A DNA stretch of 64,000 bases from Rhodobacterales bacterium 52_120_T64. Lineage in GTDB: Bacteria > Pseudomonadota > Alphaproteobacteria > Rhodobacterales > Rhodobacteraceae. Position numbers and translations under genes: made by a program. The DNA lies in assembly GCA_002162875.1 (NCBI GenBank), contig MABA01000007.1, forward strand, positions 1 through 64,000, read 5' to 3'. Under the pieces are notes generated by a model, which made no database searches, was not told the origin of the DNA, and was given only the letters and a program-made list of their open reading frames with translations. This document shows, one piece after another, positions 18,400 to 27,999 of this stretch (position 1 is its first letter; each line of letters begins with the position of its first letter).

Positions 18400-18430
18400 A
18401 AAGGGCGGGATTAATTCCCGCCCTTTCTAT
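18400..18430 (+). terminator. rho-independent terminator after petABC
   Basis: An 11-bp perfect stem, AAAGGGCGGGA (18400-18410) with TCCCGCCCTTT (18416-18426), and a 5-base loop. It sits at the junction of two convergent units, and the flanking A and T bases could let it serve both petC and thiQ; it touches the thiQ stop codon. Confidence 0.85.
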
Positions 18431-19122
18431 TTGCCCAAATACGCTGCCAGCGCAGGTGGTGGATTGTTAAGCAATGTCACCGTTGGCTGCGGTGGCTGCG
18501 CAACGCCATCCGCAACAAGAACTGTATGTTCAGCAATCCGCAAAGCATCATCAGGATTGTGAGTCACCATTAACAACGTTGAATTCTGTTCCTGCCGAAT
18601 GCGGGCGACCAGATCAAGCATCTCATGACGAAGCGCAGGTCCTAGTGCCGCAAAAGGTTCATCCAGCATCAGCACAGGTCGATCCCGCAATAACGCGCGC
18701 GCCAAAGCTACGCGTTGTCGTTGACCACCAGACAATTCAGAGGGGCGGCGCGTCCCCATATCTACCAGCCCGACTTTTTCCAATGCATCCTCAACCTGTT
18801 CTATCTGGGTCTTGGATAATTTGAGGTCAGGCCGAACACCCAATCCAGTGTTTTTGAAGACAGTCAAATGTGAGAACAGGTTGTGCTCCTGAAACAGCAG
18901 TGTGACAGGGCGTTTGGCGGGCGGTGTGCTGGTGACAATGTTGCCGCCGATGGAAATTCCACCCCTCGCCGGATCGACGAAGCCCGCGATGGCCAACAAT
19001 AAAGTTGACTTACCTCCACCGGATGGACCGATTATTGCTGTTGTGCCATGCTTGATCGTCAAATCCGCGCTCAACGAAAAATCCGTCTGCTCGACAAGAA
19101 AGTTTTCAAGTTTGATGTCCAA
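18427..19122 (-). CDS. thiQ: thiamine ABC transporter ATP-binding protein ThiQ
   Basis: ATPase of the thiamine/TPP importer. Walker A GPSGGGKSTLL, signature LSGGQRQRVALARA and Walker B VLMLDEPFAALGP are all present, with the switch His in VTHNPDD. The TTG at 19122 is chosen because GGAGG lies 5 bases upstream; a longer frame to 19140 starts with another TTG and lacks such a site. With that start it has 231 residues and overlaps thiP by 17 bp. Last gene of thiBPQ. Confidence 0.92.
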   Translation of the reverse strand: MDIKLENFLVEQTDFSLSADLTIKHGTTAIIGPSGGGKSTLLLAIAGFVDPARGGISIGGNIVTSTPPAKRPVTLLFQEHNLFSHLTVFKNTGLGVRPDLKLSKTQIEQVEDALEKVGLVDMGTRRPSELSGGQRQRVALARALLRDRPVLMLDEPFAALGPALRHEMLDLVARIRQEQNSTLLMVTHNPDDALRIAEHTVLVADGVAQPPQPTVTLLNNPPPALAAYLGK

Positions 19123-20689
19123 GGCGACCTCCACGATCAAAAAGCCAAAACAGTGTCAGGGTAAGGGCCACCAACATCAAAGCAACGCTGGCTGCTTCGT
19201 CCATGCGGTACGCGCCCATCAACCGATACATGATTAGCGGCAATGTTTCGACATCTGGTGGTGCAAATAGTGTGATAACCCCTAGATCACCCATAGATAA
19301 CGCTGCCGCCAATCCCGTTGAAAACCCAAGAGGTTTGCGAATAATGGGCCATGTTGTTAGGCGAAACCGGGCCCAACCTTGTATATCAAGACTGTCGGTT
19401 AGGCGGCCATATGTCAGACGGTTGTGTTGCAACGCCGGCAGTAGTGCACGTAACGCTAGCGGAAGACTGATGGCCGCGTTGACCAATGCGGTGACGGGCA
19501 GCGCAAGAGCGAACGGATCGGCAATCGGATGGATGATGATGAACAACCCTGTTCCCAAAACGAACGGGGAAACAGCGAGTGTTAACAACCCTATCCCCTC
19601 GATGACCGAAGACATTTTGTTGTGTCGGACCTTCAGGCTGTCAATAAATCCAGCAAGCGTCAAGGCGAGCAGCACCGAAAGAACCGCCGATAAGAGAGCA
19701 ACGGTGAGGCTGTTGAGCATTGCGGGCCAAATCGCGGTTGGTAGGTTGCTTAACGCAGGGAGGCCTCGGCCAATTACTGCAATTAGCGGCGCGCCGAGAA
19801 ATCCCGTGATCGCAATCAGCACGATCGCATCTTGCAACAACATGAATTTTGATGAAACGTCCCAGCGTTGTGTGGCCGTCGATAGCCCGCCCCCAAATGC
19901 AACCGGTGTTGTCGCCCGTAGCGACCAAAAGGCAATAAATCCACAGATTAGGAACTGTAATAGACCCAAAATAGCAGCCTTCCCCAAGTCGAACTCGAAC
20001 CGCAAGGCTTGATATATTGCTAACTCGACTGTCGTGGCTTTGGGCCCGCCTCCGAGGGTTAGGGCAACAGCAAAGCTGGTGACGCACAACAGAAAAACCA
20101 ACAGAAACGCGCCGGGTAGTATGCCGCGAAGCATAGGTACCTCCAACTGCAAAAAAACGTCTTTCGGTGCCAGTCCGAGTTGTGCACTTAGCCTAAAATG
20201 TTCGACGGGAATACGCCCCCAGCCCTGTAAAATAAGACGTGTGACGAGGGGCAAATTGAAGAAAACATGAGCAAGTAATACGCCCGTCAGGCCGTAAATG
20301 TTCAATCGCTCGGCACCAACGGATTGGAATATCTGGGATACAAACCCTGAACGACCCCATATGGCCAGCAACCCAAAAATGGCAACGATAACCGGCAGTA
20401 AAAATGGGGCGCCCAGCAGCGTGACCAACACAGACCGACCGCGAAACGTTCGACGAGCCAGCGCACGCGCGACAGGTATCGCCAATATGACGCTTATGCT
20501 GGCTGATAGAGTGGCTTGAAATAGCGTAAATCGTACGGCGGCCCAATCCGCGCTGACTAACGTGGACGAGGTATCAGCCCTTAACCATAGTGCAATCAGC
20601 GGACCAATAACCAGCAGCGCCACAAAAAGTAGCGCTGCTGAACCCGACACGCGGGTGATTGGGTTTATTGGCTGAGGGCGGTTAGCCAT
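19106..20689 (-). CDS. thiP: thiamine ABC transporter permease ThiP
   Basis: Inner-membrane permease of the thiamine importer; 527 residues with about twelve membrane helices in two homologous halves. The half-repeat is marked by two EAA-type loops (for example EHFRLSAQLGLAPKDVFLQL in the first half and LTDSLDIQGWARFRLTTWPI in the second). Such fused permeases are typical of ThiP. It overlaps thiB by 25 bp and thiQ by 17 bp, so translation of the three is coupled. Confidence 0.92.
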   Translation of the reverse strand: MANRPQPINPITRVSGSAALLFVALLVIGPLIALWLRADTSSTLVSADWAAVRFTLFQATLSASISVILAIPVARALARRTFRGRSVLVTLLGAPFLLPVIVAIFGLLAIWGRSGFVSQIFQSVGAERLNIYGLTGVLLAHVFFNLPLVTRLILQGWGRIPVEHFRLSAQLGLAPKDVFLQLEVPMLRGILPGAFLLVFLLCVTSFAVALTLGGGPKATTVELAIYQALRFEFDLGKAAILGLLQFLICGFIAFWSLRATTPVAFGGGLSTATQRWDVSSKFMLLQDAIVLIAITGFLGAPLIAVIGRGLPALSNLPTAIWPAMLNSLTVALLSAVLSVLLALTLAGFIDSLKVRHNKMSSVIEGIGLLTLAVSPFVLGTGLFIIIHPIADPFALALPVTALVNAAISLPLALRALLPALQHNRLTYGRLTDSLDIQGWARFRLTTWPIIRKPLGFSTGLAAALSMGDLGVITLFAPPDVETLPLIMYRLMGAYRMDEAASVALMLVALTLTLFWLFDRGGRLGHQT

Positions 20690-21654
20690 TCCGATAGTGC
20701 CTCTTTACGGATGGGTTCAACGTTATCAATCGAAATCAGCAAAGCTTTTTCCGGCCCGTCTTCCGAGATGAAGCCATCAGGCAAACCGCTGGAAGGCAGC
20801 ACCGCAGGATACATCCAGTTTGTTGTCGGGATTATGGATTGGAACGCGTCCGACAGCATGAAATCAAGGAATTCATCTGCTAACTGTGGATGTTTCGTTC
20901 CAGCAACCTTTGCAGCTACTTCGATTTGCATATAATGCCCCTCGTCGAAAATCGCGGCAGCTTTGGTGCCGTCTTCTTCCGCAATCAAATGATAGGCGGG
21001 TGATGTCGTATAACTTAACACCATGTCAGCCTCGCCCTCAAGGAACATGCCATACGCCTCGGACCAACCTTTGGTCACCGTGACGATGCGCGGTGATAGT
21101 GTTTCCCAAACCTCGGCAGCCTTATCGCCATAGATTTCTTTAACCCAAAGCAACAAGCCAAGTCCCGGGGTCGAGCTTCGCGGGTCTTGAATTACGATGC
21201 TGACGTCACTTTCCAACAATTCCGCAAAACTTGTTGGTGCGTTCGACAATTGGGTTTTGTCGTAAACAAATGCGAAATATCCCCAGTCGTAAGGCAGGAA
21301 TACGTTGTCTGTCCACGCAATTGGTAAGTCCAGTTCAGCTGAAGTTCCGTTGTGCGGGGCAAACAGTTCGGTCGCTTTGGCGTTTGCGATCAGGCTTGTA
21401 TCCAGCCCCAGAACGACATCGGCTTTAGTGCGCGCGCCTTCCAGTTTCAGTCGCGCCAACAATGCTGCGCCGTCGCCTGTACCGACGAATGCAAGGTCGC
21501 ACCCGCAGGTTTCCTCGAATGCAGCCTCGATCGCGGGGCCGGGGCCCCAGTCAGACACGAAGCTGTCGTAAGTATAGACCGTTAAGGTCGGAGTTTCAGC
21601 CCAAGTAGCACCACCAATGGTGACTAGGGCCGCAGCGAGAAGGGATCGTTTCAT
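20665..21654 (-). CDS. thiB: thiamine-binding periplasmic protein ThiB
   Basis: Periplasmic receptor of the thiamine importer. The 329-residue precursor has a short Sec signal (MKRSLLAAALVTIGGATWA), then TPTLTVYTYDSFVSDWGPGP, the typical start of ThiB/TbpA, and the FEETCGCDLAFVGTGDGAAL segment with a likely disulphide. WGYFAFVYDK and VIQDPRSSTPGLGLLLW are further family blocks. A GGAGG site stands just upstream of the ATG within the riboswitch leader. Confidence 0.94.
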   Translation of the reverse strand: MKRSLLAAALVTIGGATWAETPTLTVYTYDSFVSDWGPGPAIEAAFEETCGCDLAFVGTGDGAALLARLKLEGARTKADVVLGLDTSLIANAKATELFAPHNGTSAELDLPIAWTDNVFLPYDWGYFAFVYDKTQLSNAPTSFAELLESDVSIVIQDPRSSTPGLGLLLWVKEIYGDKAAEVWETLSPRIVTVTKGWSEAYGMFLEGEADMVLSYTTSPAYHLIAEEDGTKAAAIFDEGHYMQIEVAAKVAGTKHPQLADEFLDFMLSDAFQSIIPTTNWMYPAVLPSSGLPDGFISEDGPEKALLISIDNVEPIRKEALSEWLTALSQ

Positions 21655-21705
21655 TATGGTCCTCCAATTACTGCGGCGTATGAGATAGGAGGAACGGATA
21701 TCCGT

Positions 21706-21792
21706 CGCACCTTCCCTACGCCGGCATGATCCGGTTCAGGTTCAACGGGTCCGCAGTATGCGTCTCAGCCATTTCTGGCCCCCCGAGGCACG
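21706..21792 (-). promoter_or_regulatory. TPP riboswitch (THI element) controlling thiBPQ
   Basis: Read on the minus strand, the segment contains GGCUGAGA, then ACCCGUUGAACCUG, CCGGAUCAUGCCGGCG and UAGGGA: the two conserved halves of the thiamine pyrophosphate aptamer. A closing helix pairs CGUGCCU (21786-21792) with AGGUGCG (21706-21712), using two wobble pairs. The thiB start lies about 50 bases downstream. A CCUCCU stretch at about 21687-21693 can pair with the thiB GGAGG site, suggesting control of translation start. Confidence 0.93.
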
Positions 21793-21895
21793 GCGGACAC
21801 TAACCTTAAGCGCCGGAATTGCAAGGGCTGTAGTGAAAAAGGGGCTTTTTACACGGCTGAGCTTGCGGTATGGAACTGTTAAAGGAGTTAGCATC

Positions 21896-22996
21896 ATGTC
21901 CATGAATTCATTCGGCCATCTGTTTCGTGTAACCACTTGGGGCGAAAGCCACGGGCCAGCATTGGGCGCAGTGGTTGACGGTTGTCCACCGAATGTGCCG
22001 CTAACGGCTGACATGATCCAACACTGGCTCGATAAGCGCAAACCTGGCCAGAACAAGTTCACCACCCAACGGCAAGAGGCCGATCAGGTCGAGATCTTAT
22101 CTGGCGTATTCGAGGGGAAAACGACGGGGACGCCTATTCAGTTGATGATCCGAAACACAGATCAACGCTCGAAAGATTACGGTGATATTCACGAAAAATT
22201 CCGACCCGGCCATGCGGACATCACATACTTTCAAAAATACGGAAACCGCGATTATCGTGGCGGTGGACGATCGAGTGCACGTGAAACGGCAGCCCGTGTG
22301 GCAGCAGGCGGCGTTGCGCGCGAAGTTCTGAAAGCACTGGTGCCAGAAGCAAAAATTACAGGTTATATGGTGCAGATGGGGCCCCATAAAATTGACCGCA
22401 ATAACTTTGATCTCGCCGAAGTCGAGGCTAATCCCTTCTGGACGCCGGACACTGTAGCGGCAGCTAAATGGGACGAGTATCTATCAGGTTTGCGTAAATC
22501 CGGTAGCTCCGTTGGTGCTGTTGTGGAGGTGATTGCCTCTGGTCTTCCGGCTGGTCTCGGCGCACCAGTTTACGCAAAGTTGGACACGGATATTGCCACC
22601 GCAATGATGTCGATCAATGCCGTAAAAGCTGTTGAAATTGGCGCAGGTATGGACGCGGCTACACTGACCGGCGAGGAAAATGCTGACGAAATCACGATGG
22701 GCCCCGACGGCCCGGTATTTTCCAGCAACCACGCGGGTGGAATTTTGGGTGGTATTTCGACGGGCCAAGATGTGGTTTGCCGTTTCGCAGTAAAGCCGAC
22801 ATCGTCGATTTTGACCCCGCGAAATACGATCACAAAATCGGGTGAAAATACTGAGATCATCACCAAGGGTCGCCATGATCCATGCGTGGGTATTCGTGCA
22901 GTTCCCGTTGGTGAAGCAATGATGGCATGTGTATTGCTAGATCACGTTCTTCTGCATCGCGGGCAAATCGGTGAAAATCAGGGACATATTGGTTAA
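21896..22996 (+). CDS. aroC: chorismate synthase
   Basis: Final step of the shikimate pathway, converting EPSP to chorismate with reduced FMN. The ATG at 21896, with AAGGAG upstream, gives 366 residues; the longer open frame runs into the riboswitch region and is not used. Family signatures are [20 protein letters not shown] near the start, [19 protein letters not shown] in the middle, and [15 protein letters not shown]. It is divergent from thiBPQ. Confidence 0.97.
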   Translation: MSMNSFGHLFRVTTWGESHGPALGAVVDGCPPNVPLTADMIQHWLDKRKPGQNKFTTQRQEADQVEILSGVFEGKTTGTPIQLMIRNTDQRSKDYGDIHEKFRPGHADITYFQKYGNRDYRGGGRSSARETAARVAAGGVAREVLKALVPEAKITGYMVQMGPHKIDRNNFDLAEVEANPFWTPDTVAAAKWDEYLSGLRKSGSSVGAVVEVIASGLPAGLGAPVYAKLDTDIATAMMSINAVKAVEIGAGMDAATLTGEENADEITMGPDGPVFSSNHAGGILGGISTGQDVVCRFAVKPTSSILTPRNTITKSGENTEIITKGRHDPCVGIRAVPVGEAMMACVLLDHVLLHRGQIGENQGHIG

Positions 22997-23004
22997 AGGA
23001 TAAA

Positions 23005-23793
23005 ATGATGGAATGGTTTACAGGATTATTGGTCAACGTGTTCATTGCAGCAGCAATACTCGTTGCCGCCGTTTGGTTGTCGAGCTTTGTAGGAAGCAAG
23101 TTACGCGCGCTTGGCAAGCAACACGAAGAGCTGGATGAGACACTTTTCGGGTTTGTCGCCAGTATTGCACGCTACACATTATTGATATTCGCAGTTATTT
23201 TCGTACTCGCCCGCTTCGGAGTTCAAACAACTTCGCTTGTAGCGCTGGTTGGTGCGGCTGGCTTGGCCATCGGTTTAGCGTTGCAGGGCACGCTTTCCAA
23301 TCTCGCTGCTGGCGTTATGTTGTTAGGGTTTCGCCCTTTCAAGATTGGTGACTATGTTACGGCTGCCGGAAAATCCGGAACCGTGCGGGAAATCGGATTG
23401 TTCACCGTGGAACTTGTGACGACTGACAACGTGCAGGTTATTATTCCTAATGGAGACATTTGGTCCTCGTCCATCACGAATTACTCGATTTACGACACCC
23501 GCCGCGCCGAATGGGTTTTCGGGGTTTCTTACAATTCCGACCTGAAGAAGGCCGAGAAAATATTGCATGAACTAATCGAATCTGACGAACGCTCCCACAT
23601 GGAGCCCGCGCCGTTCGTGAAGGTTACAAACCTTGGCGACAGCTCGGTTGATTTCACTGTACGGGTTTGGTGTGATCGTAGCGACCACTGGAACTTCAAG
23701 TGTGACATGACCCGTGCAGTTAAGGACGCGTTTGACGCGGGCGGAATCGATATTCCCTACCCCACAATCACACAAATACAGGTCGCTAACTAA
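23005..23793 (+). CDS. small-conductance mechanosensitive channel (MscS family)
   Basis: Inner-membrane channel opening under turgor stress. The 262-residue protein has three N-terminal helices, the third (about residues 80-110) with the glycine/alanine-rich pore pattern VGAAGLAIGLALQGTLSNLA. The MscS beta domain follows, with FKIGDYV and IPNGDIWSSSITNYS, then an alpha/beta C-terminal domain. Size matches the basic MscS. Its stop overlaps the stop of the SDR gene by 4 bp in convergent orientation. Confidence 0.93.
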   Translation: MMEWFTGLLVNVFIAAAILVAAVWLSSFVGSKLRALGKQHEELDETLFGFVASIARYTLLIFAVIFVLARFGVQTTSLVALVGAAGLAIGLALQGTLSNLAAGVMLLGFRPFKIGDYVTAAGKSGTVREIGLFTVELVTTDNVQVIIPNGDIWSSSITNYSIYDTRRAEWVFGVSYNSDLKKAEKILHELIESDERSHMEPAPFVKVTNLGDSSVDFTVRVWCDRSDHWNFKCDMTRAVKDAFDAGGIDIPYPTITQIQVAN

Positions 23794-24551
23794 ATCAATC
23801 CGGCTCGCCGCTGAATTTCCTCGTCTTTCATGTTCAATTCTTGACCGAGGAATTCATCGGCGTCCGGTGTACACATCCAAGTGATTGCTTGTGCAGGCCA
23901 TTCCGGTTTGTAATGGTCCGACGGATCCATCTGACTAACTGGATTTATGCCAGACGCTTTGATGGCCGACTGCATGTATGTTGCAACCGTACCTGGGCGG
24001 AATCCAAAGAACCGGATGCCATCATTTTCATGTTCTAGGTGTGCGTTGTTTAACAGCATTGCTGTCGCCGCCTTAGCAGCACAATAATGACTCCACCCCT
24101 CCAACGGGGAATGCGCGGCGCCCGAACTTATATTGATAACGGTGCCACTTTGTTGCGCTTGCATGATTGGAAGAACTGCTCGCAAGCCGTAGTATGCACC
24201 GATCAGATTAATCTGAACTGCATGTGCCCAACTAACCGGGTTTGATGTGGCTAGTGGACCTATAGGATCAATCACGCCAGCATTTGCGATAAAAATATCC
24301 AGCTGGCCGTACGTATCAATACATTTGGTTACGGCGCTCTCTATCGCTTGAAAGCTGGATATATCACAGGTGACAGCAATTGCGTTGCCACCATTTTCGC
24401 GAATTTGAGCAGCATTGGCTTCAATTTGATCAACTGTGCGCGCAGCGAGAACAACAGAAGCGCCTGCGTTCGCCATCGCAATGGCAGTTGCTGCACCAAT
24501 GCCGCGGCTTGCACCCGTGATTATTGCTACTTTACCACCCAAATCGTGCAT
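23790..24551 (-). CDS. short-chain dehydrogenase/reductase
   Basis: A classical SDR of 253 residues. Cofactor site TGASRGIGAATA near residues 13-24, NAGV near 91-94, catalytic Ser in NISSGAAHS, and the YCAAKAA motif with Tyr and Lys. The residue after the second strand (AART) suggests NADP(H), but this is not certain. Substrate unknown. It stands alone between mscS (convergent) and fliP (same strand, about 70 bp downstream of it in reading terms). Confidence 0.88.
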   Translation of the reverse strand: MHDLGGKVAIITGASRGIGAATAIAMANAGASVVLAARTVDQIEANAAQIRENGGNAIAVTCDISSFQAIESAVTKCIDTYGQLDIFIANAGVIDPIGPLATSNPVSWAHAVQINLIGAYYGLRAVLPIMQAQQSGTVINISSGAAHSPLEGWSHYCAAKAATAMLLNNAHLEHENDGIRFFGFRPGTVATYMQSAIKASGINPVSQMDPSDHYKPEWPAQAITWMCTPDADEFLGQELNMKDEEIQRRAGLI

Positions 24552-24618
24552 GAAATTATCCGTTCAGTTTTCGCAATTCTGTGCCGAGAAGCGTTGACAT
24601 TCAACCCGTGTTGAAAAA

Positions 24619-25371
24619 TTATCCACCGTAACTTCGGACAAGCGCACCCGCCAGCAAAGTCCAACCGTCGGCTATCACGAAAAAGGCCAACTTGAAGGGC
24701 AAGGAGACCACTGCGGGTGGGACCATCATCATGCCCATCGACATCAGAACAGCCGCGATAATCAAGTCAATTAACAAGAATGGAAGGAAAATTAGAAATC
24801 CAACTTCGAACCCTCGTTGGATTTCGCCCAACAGGAATGACGGCAGCAATATTGACAATGGGATGTCTTGATCTGGCGCGACTTGCGAGGGTGAAATTTC
24901 TATCATCATGGACAAGGTTTCTGCCGAAATGCGGGATTCCATGAAAACCCGAAATGGAGCAATTGTTAGCCGAAAGCTTTCTTCAGCTGTGATGCGTTCT
25001 TGCATTAGGGGCTCAATTCCTGTTTCCCAAGCCTGAGTGAATACAGGCTCCATAACGAACCAAGTCAGAAACATCGCAAGGCTGACAATCATCATGTTTG
25101 GCGGTGCTTGTTGAACGCCTATCGCCTGGCGTAAAATCGAAAGTACGGTGACCATAAACGGGAAGCAGGTTAGCATTATAGCCAACCCGGGTGCGAGGCT
25201 GAGCACGGTTAATAGCACAAACAGTTGCACCGTACGTAGCGACAAAGAATCGCCGCCTATGTCTATCGACATATCTTGCGCTATAGCTGGCTCTACCCAA
25301 ATTGAGAGAAGGATGGCTGTTATGAGCGTGGGCACGAAAAGCCTTCCCAAACCCACAGAATTAAACTCCAC
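24619..25371 (-). CDS. fliP: flagellar export apparatus protein FliP
   Basis: Core membrane component of the flagellar type III export gate. The 250-residue protein starts at GTG, overlapping fliN by 11 bp. After a signal-like helix come the FliP blocks TCFPFMVTVLSILRQAIG, PPNMMIVSLAMFLTWFVMEP and the C-terminal LLPSFLLGEIQRGFEVGFLI, with four predicted helices. Last gene of the fliF-fliH-fliN-fliP unit. Confidence 0.95.
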   Translation of the reverse strand: MEFNSVGLGRLFVPTLITAILLSIWVEPAIAQDMSIDIGGDSLSLRTVQLFVLLTVLSLAPGLAIMLTCFPFMVTVLSILRQAIGVQQAPPNMMIVSLAMFLTWFVMEPVFTQAWETGIEPLMQERITAEESFRLTIAPFRVFMESRISAETLSMMIEISPSQVAPDQDIPLSILLPSFLLGEIQRGFEVGFLIFLPFLLIDLIIAAVLMSMGMMMVPPAVVSLPFKLAFFVIADGWTLLAGALVRSYGG

Positions 25372-25681
25372 CGGAAAGATCCGCCACCTCGGTTAAGCGG
25401 ACTCCCAGATGCCCAGCATCTCCGTCCAGTTCCTCAAGTTCACCGCGTGCGACCAGTTTGTCGCCTACGTAAATATCGACGGGATCTTCGATGCGGCTGT
25501 CCAGCTGCAACACAGATTCTTTTTCCAATTTTATGAGTTCTGATAGCGGCAGGCGAGTTTTTCCAACGGAGACGGTTACTTCGATTTGCACTCCCATCAA
25601 CGACTTGCTTCGCAAATTTGACAAAATACTCGAGCTATTTTCGCCGAACTCGGAAGTTTCATTATGTTCGTCAATTTGCAT
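25361..25681 (-). CDS. fliN: flagellar motor switch protein FliN
   Basis: C-ring component contacting FliM and the export ATPase complex. The start MQIDEHNETS at 25681 gives 106 residues; the frame extends upstream into fliH but the shorter form fits the family. The SpoA domain fills the C-terminal two thirds: LMGVQIEVTVSVGKTRLPLS, then DPVDIYVGDKLVARGELEEL and GVRLTEV. It overlaps fliH by 11 bp and fliP by 11 bp. Confidence 0.92.
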   Translation of the reverse strand: MQIDEHNETSEFGENSSSILSNLRSKSLMGVQIEVTVSVGKTRLPLSELIKLEKESVLQLDSRIEDPVDIYVGDKLVARGELEELDGDAGHLGVRLTEVADLSGGV

Positions 25682-26279
25682 GCTGAATTTCCATTTCGGG
25701 CAGTTGTTCCAATTCGGTAAAGAACCCGCCAATTGCATCAATTGCCGCGGCCGAAGTTGCGTTTAGATCGATGAGGTCAAAGCCCCCGCTCCAACTGATA
25801 CGAGCCTGTGCGGATTGCAGAATCGGGTCTTCAGATATCGAGACGGATGGAATCGTGTGCTCCAGCATCTCAGCGATGTCGGTGCCCAATCCCGTAGGTA
25901 CAAACACCGTTAATGTGTCGTCCGGTGCGCGGATGGCCGCCCCCTGGGCGATTTTTGCGATCTCTGCGGACAATCCTGCGTTGCTTAGGGTTGGCGCAAT
26001 CGCTTCAGCTAAGCTTTCGATTAGCGGTCGCAAGGACGATAAGGCCATTCGGTGCGCTTCCTCGCGGGAAAAAAAGGCGTCTCCTATGACCTCTCGAATG
26101 CTGGAAAGGCATCTGGACTGTTCCGTTGAAAATGCGTCGGACGCGGCGGCTGCCCCGTCGCGAATTCCTGCCTCAAAAGCTTCTTTACGGATCGCTTCGA
26201 TTTCGTCGCCACTCACCAGTTTTGTGCCCGGGTCCGAGTGATGCATGTAGGCGAATTTTTCAAGTCTTATTGACGCCAT
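25671..26279 (-). CDS. fliH: FliH-like flagellar assembly protein
   Basis: A 202-residue protein between fliF and fliN, the position of FliH, the regulator of the export ATPase FliI. The N-terminal half is alanine/glutamate-rich and helical (FEAGIRDGAAAASDAFSTEQ), and the C-terminal part ends in alternating strands and helices. Primary sequence similarity is low, as is usual for FliH in this group, so the name rests largely on position and length. The start overlaps the fliF stop by one base. Confidence 0.72.
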   Translation of the reverse strand: MASIRLEKFAYMHHSDPGTKLVSGDEIEAIRKEAFEAGIRDGAAAASDAFSTEQSRCLSSIREVIGDAFFSREEAHRMALSSLRPLIESLAEAIAPTLSNAGLSAEIAKIAQGAAIRAPDDTLTVFVPTGLGTDIAEMLEHTIPSVSISEDPILQSAQARISWSGGFDLIDLNATSAAAIDAIGGFFTELEQLPEMEIQHAN

Positions 26280-27859
26280 TACGTCACCTGCTCTTTCTGT
26301 TTTTGTGCGTCTGTTTCGATCCAGTTTCGTAGAAGGTGTCCGGATTCTTCAGATCGCTGCGCTATGGTTTCCCGCAAAATTTCCACCGGATCTTTTGGTG
26401 TATTTTCCAGCGCTGGGACATCAGACAATTCGGTCAGTGTACTGGATGGACGGTACTCAGCGTCGCTACCGAGCGCCGCCATTGGCAATTGATCTAATTG
26501 TGGTGCGGAATTGGTTAATATTGGTTTAACCACGAACATACCGAGCGCCAACGTAACAATCGCAAGCACCAACATTTGCAAGATCGCCGAAATATTGAGC
26601 GCATAGCCCTGAAGCATTCCGGCGCTGGCCTCGGTTCCAAGAACGGGAGATTCAGGAAATTGCATGTTTTCGATGGTAATCACATCGCCGCGTTCCGCGC
26701 TAAACCCGACGGCAGATTGCACCAAAGCTTGAAATGCAGTGATCTCGGCTTCCGAGCGCGGGATTGTGATCGTATCGCCGTTTTGCTCGACAATAGTTTC
26801 ATAATTTATTAATACCGCGACGCTCAAACGAGCGATATCACCCGGTTTCTGAACACGTTCGCGTACTGTTTCGGATATCTCGTAATTGATCCGCTCTCGG
26901 GACTGTGACTGGTTGTTACTGCTCTGCCCGCTAGCTGCGGTTTCGCCATTGTCTGGCAGGTTTGAGGCAACCGTAACCGCACCACCCGTGCCGCCAGAAC
27001 TGGTCTCGGTGCTTGTTTCACTGTCGGAACTTATAGCAACGGACCGCTCGGGGTCGAGAATTCGCTCAGTGATCGTTTCACTTTCGGTTTGCGCTTCGAT
27101 CATTACTTCAACAACAGCGTTTCCAGATCCCACACGCGCGGTCAGTAACCGTTCGACATTTTCCCGCAACTCCTGAGCGCGGGCGTCAAGCTCGCCGGTA
27201 GCGGAACTAAAGTTGCTGGTTGTGCCCGGTTGTAGGATTATGCCGTATTCGGTGTCGATAACGGCGACCTGTTCTGGCAGCATGCCTGAAACCGCAGCGG
27301 CCACAAGATACCTGATCGCTTGCGCCTGTCCGACATTAATAGTGCCGTTTTTGGCAGAAACCGTGACGGATGCCGAGGGCGTGACACTACTGTTAAACGG
27401 TTGTTTCACCGTATTTGCGATATGAACACGCGCCATGCTTATGCGGGCGGACGCCAAGATCGTTCGCGCAAGCTCTCCTTCTTTCGCTCTCCAATATGCG
27501 GCGTCAAACATCTGAGAGGTGGTCCCGAAGCCGGACAACGAATCCAGCAATTCGTACCCCGCGATACCGTTGGATGGTAGCCCCTCGCTCGCTAGTGATA
27601 GGCGTGCTTGGTCACGCTGAGTCGAATCAACATAGATTGCATCGCCACGAATCTCGAAAGGAATTGCTTTTTGTTCCAGCGCTGTGACAATTTCGCCCGA
27701 CGTTGCGGGCCCCAATCCCGAATACAGCAACGCCATGCTGGGCGTATTTACCACCCGCACTAGACCGAAAAACGCGATGAGCGTCGCGATTGCAGCCAAT
27801 ACTACAACGACTTTCTTCTGTGGCTCCAGCACGGTCCACGAATTGAGAATTTGTATCAC
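26279..27859 (-). CDS. fliF: flagellar MS-ring protein FliF
   Basis: Forms the MS-ring, the base for flagellar assembly. The 526-residue protein has an N-terminal helix (about residues 18-37), the YscJ-like ring blocks LYSGLGPATSGEIVTALEQK and ASEGLPSNGIAGYELLD, and ARVHIANTVKQPF. A low-complexity serine/threonine stretch (about 285-325) precedes the third ring block, with a second membrane helix near 440. The start is GTG at 27859. It heads a minus-strand unit and is divergent from fliL. Confidence 0.95.
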   Translation of the reverse strand: MIQILNSWTVLEPQKKVVVVLAAIATLIAFFGLVRVVNTPSMALLYSGLGPATSGEIVTALEQKAIPFEIRGDAIYVDSTQRDQARLSLASEGLPSNGIAGYELLDSLSGFGTTSQMFDAAYWRAKEGELARTILASARISMARVHIANTVKQPFNSSVTPSASVTVSAKNGTINVGQAQAIRYLVAAAVSGMLPEQVAVIDTEYGIILQPGTTSNFSSATGELDARAQELRENVERLLTARVGSGNAVVEVMIEAQTESETITERILDPERSVAISSDSETSTETSSGGTGGAVTVASNLPDNGETAASGQSSNNQSQSRERINYEISETVRERVQKPGDIARLSVAVLINYETIVEQNGDTITIPRSEAEITAFQALVQSAVGFSAERGDVITIENMQFPESPVLGTEASAGMLQGYALNISAILQMLVLAIVTLALGMFVVKPILTNSAPQLDQLPMAALGSDAEYRPSSTLTELSDVPALENTPKDPVEILRETIAQRSEESGHLLRNWIETDAQKQKEQVT

Positions 27860-27931
27860 CGACCGTCCCCGTCACTCATCCGGCACCGTTCTGGCGCCAG
27901 TTTGGTTAAGGGCATCATGAATCGCGGAGCC

Positions 27932-27946
27932 TTAATAATTAGTTAG
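27932..27946 (+). promoter_or_regulatory. CtrA-like box in the fliF/fliL divergent region
   Basis: TTAA and TTAG separated by 7 bases match the CtrA consensus TTAA-N7-TTAA with one mismatch. It lies 73 bp from the fliF start and 54 bp from the fliL start, so it could serve either direction. Confidence 0.45.
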
Positions 27947-27999
27947 CAAAATCTGGATTAAAACAGGTTTCGTATTAATAGTGGCAATCAGGACGAAGC

